The position numbers were made by a program, and so were the translations under genes. Below the pieces are notes generated by a model. It did not search any database, was not told the origin of the DNA, and saw nothing but the letters and a program-made list of their open reading frames with translations. Below are positions 61,258-64,000 of a stretch of DNA of 64,000 nucleotides, one piece after another (the stretch's first letter is position 1; each line of letters begins with the position of its first letter). This DNA is from Sclerodactyla briareus (Eukaryota; Echinodermata; Holothuroidea; Dendrochirotida; Sclerodactylidae), in contig JAODTK010005679.1 of NCBI GenBank assembly GCA_026419785.1, positions 124,001-188,000 on the forward strand, given 5' to 3'.

Positions 61258-61335
61258 GGCTATGCCTATCCTGGTGCTGATCGATCTCAACGCCGCATTT
61301 GATCTGATGCCACATGACAAACTTCCCCATTGTAA
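61258..61335 (+). mobile_element. Reverse transcriptase motif A relic
   Basis: The + strand reads PILVLIDLNAAFDLMPHDKL, close to the LINE motif A consensus LLDLSAAFDTVDHDILL. It sits between two minisatellite blocks in the ADK intron just before the catalytic exon. Nothing else of the element is seen. Confidence 0.55.
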
Positions 61336-61367
61336 CCCTATACTGATAGTGTGGTCACTGTATTTTT

Positions 61368-61530
61368 GACGTCATCAGTCTGACACGTCTCAGTCCAACA
61401 CGTCGTCAGTCCGAAATACAGTACACACTATCAGTATCGAGCCTGCGAAAAACGGTCGCCAGTCCGACAAGGTCGTCGTCCGACCGTCGTCATTCTCAAA
61501 ATACAGTGACACACTATCAGTATAAGGTTG
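61368..61530. repeat. 15-bp minisatellite, block 2, with spacer repeat
   Basis: Shorter run of the same cagtccgacacgtcgt unit followed by the composite spacer (tacagtacacactatcagta, gagcctgcgaaaaacggtcg). Same orientation as block 1. It ends 65 bases before the ADK exon acceptor. Confidence 0.85.
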
Positions 61531-61595
61531 TGTTGTGTTGATAAATGTGTGTTCAAAGAGTCTTTAACAGTCTTCTTATCTTTCTCCCCCTCTAG

Positions 61596-61679
61596 TGTGG
61601 TATGTCACAGGTACACTGTATGCCAGTCAGGTCGAAGATATCGTGGACACCAACGGAGCTGGTGATTGTTTTGTTGGAG
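61596..61679 (+). CDS. ADK: Adenosine kinase, catalytic DTNGAGD exon
   Basis: The acceptor is tctccccctctag and the donor ggag|gtaagt. The 3' half reads VEDIVDTNGAGDCFVGG, the PfkB family signature 2. The last Asp of DTNGAGD is the catalytic base that activates the ribose 5'-hydroxyl and the GAG forms the anion hole. Human ADK has KEIIDTNGAGDAFVGG; Cys for Ala after GAGD is a mild change. The 5' half (RYTV, then PV) needs a one-base correction to join the frame. The exon leaves in phase 1 towards the FLSQLV exon, which was not found before position 64000, so the gene continues past the window. Confidence 0.95.
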
Positions 61680-61689
61680 GTAAGTAGTT

Positions 61690-61830
61690 TTTGATTCCTT
61701 GACGAAAGTCAGAGGAATCTATACAGTCATGTCGTGTGTGTGTGTGTGTGACGCCCAGATTGTAAACACGATACTCGACCCCACCTGGATGTTGGAAAGT
61801 TGGAAAATCCATGGAAAAAAGGCAATTTAA
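61690..61830. repeat. Dispersed repeat family R1, 3' extension
   Basis: Sequence ttccttgacgaaagtcagag, gaatctatacagtcatgtcg, a (TG) run and gattgtaaacacgatactcg, acccca. Matches 35105-35210 and 40145-40245. It follows the catalytic ADK exon by about 10 bases. Confidence 0.65.
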
Positions 61831-62639
61831 TATTTTTGGGTCTGATTAGTTTAATTATAGTGGGTCTCTTTCTCTCAAGATTACAGAAGCCCTATTGGTG
61901 ATCAAGATAGCATCATTTTACGTGGAAAATGGAAATTGGCAGACAATCCAGACATGTCTTATGTTTGCCCATATAGCTGGTACAATTTCCCAATTTCTTC
62001 CTCCTTGCTGTCCCTGTCCATAGGTTTGTCATATTAGTCAATGATTCACTGAGCCTTTGGCTTTCTTCTGGTTTTATATCCTTGGAAGTTCTTTACATTC
62101 TTTTCCTTCCCGGCAAAGAGAGGAGAAGAACTTATGAAGTTAAGAAGGCAATTGTGCAACCAATTGTTGAAAGCTGGGTGGGTTCCCGAATCTGTAGATA
62201 GCAAGTTCTGTGTGGAGATAGGTTATTGCAGAAGCATGAAAATAGTTGGGGGATCACACTCCTAGTAGTGGTTTCTTCCTAAAAAAAGATACTGTGAGCA
62301 TTTATATTTGTACACCCTGATGTCAATGCATGATTCACTGGTTGCCCGTGTTGAAGTCACAAGTTATCCTCCATCTTGGTCATGGACCACTATGCAAAGC
62401 ATATCAGGATTAGTGATAATTTGGATTAATTATGGTAGTGGGAGGAGGTTTGGGGGGTAGGGGAGGTGGGAGAGGGGGGTTTACAGGGTTAAGGTAGGCG
62501 ATGAGGATGAGGGAAGGGAAATGTGATGGGTGAATGGGAACAATCGACTGATAGGTTCGTTTAGTTTAGTGAGAAGGATCAGAAGGACAAAATCCTCGTG
62601 ATCGACCCTAAAGCCAGCCACAACATCCCCAAAGAGAAG
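61831..62639 (+). other. ADK intron
   Basis: Contains tcactgagcctttggctttc at 62047, shared with 36102 and 41120 (R1 family end), and a G-rich stretch at 62440-62480. The next ADK exon is not visible here. Confidence 0.5.
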
Positions 62640-64000
62640 AACAACCCAGATGCTCAAAGAATTCGCCCACAATTCTTGAAAAATAAATCAAGACTTGTTC
62701 TTGAAGCATTCACACTCCTTCAACAATGAACAACATCCCCAGGAAGGCTATTCCACTCATTGATAACTCTGTGGGCGAATGAAATATTTCTGAATGTCCA
62801 ATCTACATCTTTACACGAGCTTGAGGCAATGACCCCGATTGTTGTACCTTTGGAAACTCAAGAAATAGTGGAAGTAAAGGCCCGTGAAACCATGAACAAT
62901 TTTAAAAAACCCTGAATCATCACCACGAATTCGTCTCTCAGTTCCATCGAAGATAGACCCGCCCCCTATCTCTCTCGTAAGGTAAAGCTAATCTAATCGT
63001 GAAGTTAATCAGTGGGCCCTCTGCTGAACGTTTTCAATTCAATCACCTGGGCTTGGTCTTTTGAGAAATATGGATTCCATACTTGGACAGAATGCTCCAT
63101 GTAGGTCTACCAGCTGCTTAAACAACCTGACAACAATATCTTTTATCAAGGAACTGAAGTTACGTCTAATCAAGCCAAGAATCCAGTTCCCTTTCCTCGC
63201 CGCTTCAGCACACTCTCAGAAATGTTAAAAACGAATCAAATGAACACCAAGATTCTTTTCTGAATTCAGCAAACCTGATGAATATTTTCGCCCATTCAAT
63301 TTGGAAAAGATCATTGTCTGCGATTGTGGAAATCATCATGCATAACTTTGCACCTTATCAGCATTTGAAAAAACATTTTTGCCAATCGAAAGACCATTTG
63401 GAGATATATCAAGATCCCTTGGACAATTGCAACATCATCGTTCGAAGCAATTTGGTATCGTCTGCAAAATTTATAACTCTGGAATGCACCGAATTTTCCA
63501 GATCGTCAATATACGCCAGAAAAAGGCAAGGCCCAAGAACCAATCTTTGGTGGAACACCACCACAGTGACTGTTCCAAGGAGCACGACTGCCCATTGATG
63601 ACAACTCGTTTTCCCTATTAATAAGCCACTGACGAATCCACGAATTCCCCTTCATCCCAAACTTTTTCAATTTAAGCAAGACGCTCATGAGGAACCTTAT
63701 CAAAGCTTTTTGGGAGTCCTAGGGAAATTATAATCATCATGCACAGTGCTTCTCGTAAGATCACTGAAACCCCCCCCCCCCCCCCCCCCCCCCTTGCAAA
63801 AAACAACACACTGTAATAATGAGTCCCTAAAATTCAAACTCTAGTAATCACCTCCAAAACGTCATTTCATCGAGTCACTGTACTGATTTATCTTGGAAAA
63901 TTTTCATGCCGTCTTCAGCCATAATTTTCCTAGTTGCAACCTACTAGCTCGTTGAGCCCGATCGTGTTTTGTCTGTCTGTCTGTCCTCGGTCCCCATATG
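62640..64000 (-). mobile_element. CR1/Jockey-like LINE, 3' half, degenerate
   Basis: On the minus strand the pieces run KGNSWIRQWLINRENE, GVPPKIGSWALPFSGVY (reverse transcriptase region before the catalytic box, 63700-63510), then NLGVHL (about 63250), CAEAARKGNWILGLIRRN, IKDIVVRLFKQLVDLHGA, VQQRA, and finally SHRVINEWNSLP and LDLFFKNCG near 62690. This order is the thumb and C-terminal end of CR1/Jockey-type reverse transcriptases. Frameshifts are frequent. A C run of about 24 bases (63770-63793) interrupts the element. The 5' part continues past the window end. Confidence 0.85.
63770..63793. repeat. Long C run in LINE
   Basis: About 24 consecutive C inside the minus-strand LINE, upstream of its GVPP reverse transcriptase block. 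Confidence 0.9.

Noticed and set aside
61258-61335. Extra coding exon of ADK
   Set aside because: The residues LVLIDLNAAFD match reverse transcriptase motif A, not adenosine kinase.

Overview
This 64 kb window is eukaryotic nuclear DNA, most likely from a marine invertebrate. The evidence is one spliced gene with small exons and large introns, non-LTR retrotransposon remains, tRNA-derived SINEs, foldback-like elements with short-tandem-repeat arms, dispersed repeats rich in 'aatttgcataatttatg', and many long C or G runs. There are no bacterial operons, ribosome binding sites or CRISPR arrays. The overall texture (taggcctag motifs, foldback arms, CR1/Jockey-like LINEs) recalls echinoderms, hemichordates or amphioxus, but the species cannot be named from the sequence alone.

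The one confidently identified gene is adenosine kinase (ADK, PfkB/ribokinase fold) on the + strand. Its recognised coding exons are at about 41557-41631, 43747-43886, 44363-44532, 46554-46660, 53956-54123, 56215-56252, 57928-58046 and 61596-61679. Together they run from the N-terminal GNPLLD strand to the catalytic DTNGAGD motif. The first exon (start codon) and the last exons were not found; the C-terminal part should lie beyond position 64000. A segment of about 5 kb carrying the first two recognised exons appears twice in tandem (about 33760-38861 and 38862-43870). The junction cuts through the middle of an exon, and the copies differ largely by small indels. Several ADK exons also carry one-base frameshifts. 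This pattern suggests an unpolished long-read assembly with an uncollapsed second haplotype rather than a biological gene duplication.

Layout. 0-12 kb: gene-poor, with poly-C/poly-purine tracts, local tandem repeats and three unidentified open frames that may be exons (about 4.2, 5.3 and 8.3 kb). 12.3 kb: a small EF-hand-like exon candidate. 12.9-14.5 kb and 20.3-21.5 kb: two related satellite arrays built on ATATGGCC/ATATAAA. Between them (16.7-20.0 kb) lies a broken minus-strand CR1/Jockey-like LINE with endonuclease and reverse transcriptase remains. 23.1 kb: a LINE 3' end fragment on the + strand. 28.7-34.0 kb: a foldback-like element whose inverted arms are tandem copies of a ttatgaataacggacc unit. 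33.8-43.9 kb: the tandem duplication. 44-62 kb: ADK introns filled with a dispersed repeat family, two tRNA-Ala-derived SINE copies, AAGCCTGAAA and CAAGTCAC repeat clusters, a small hairpin element and a 15-bp minisatellite. 62.6-64 kb: the 3' half of another minus-strand LINE.

Most open frames over 60 codons in this window are chance frames or fragments of the elements above and are not annotated as genes.
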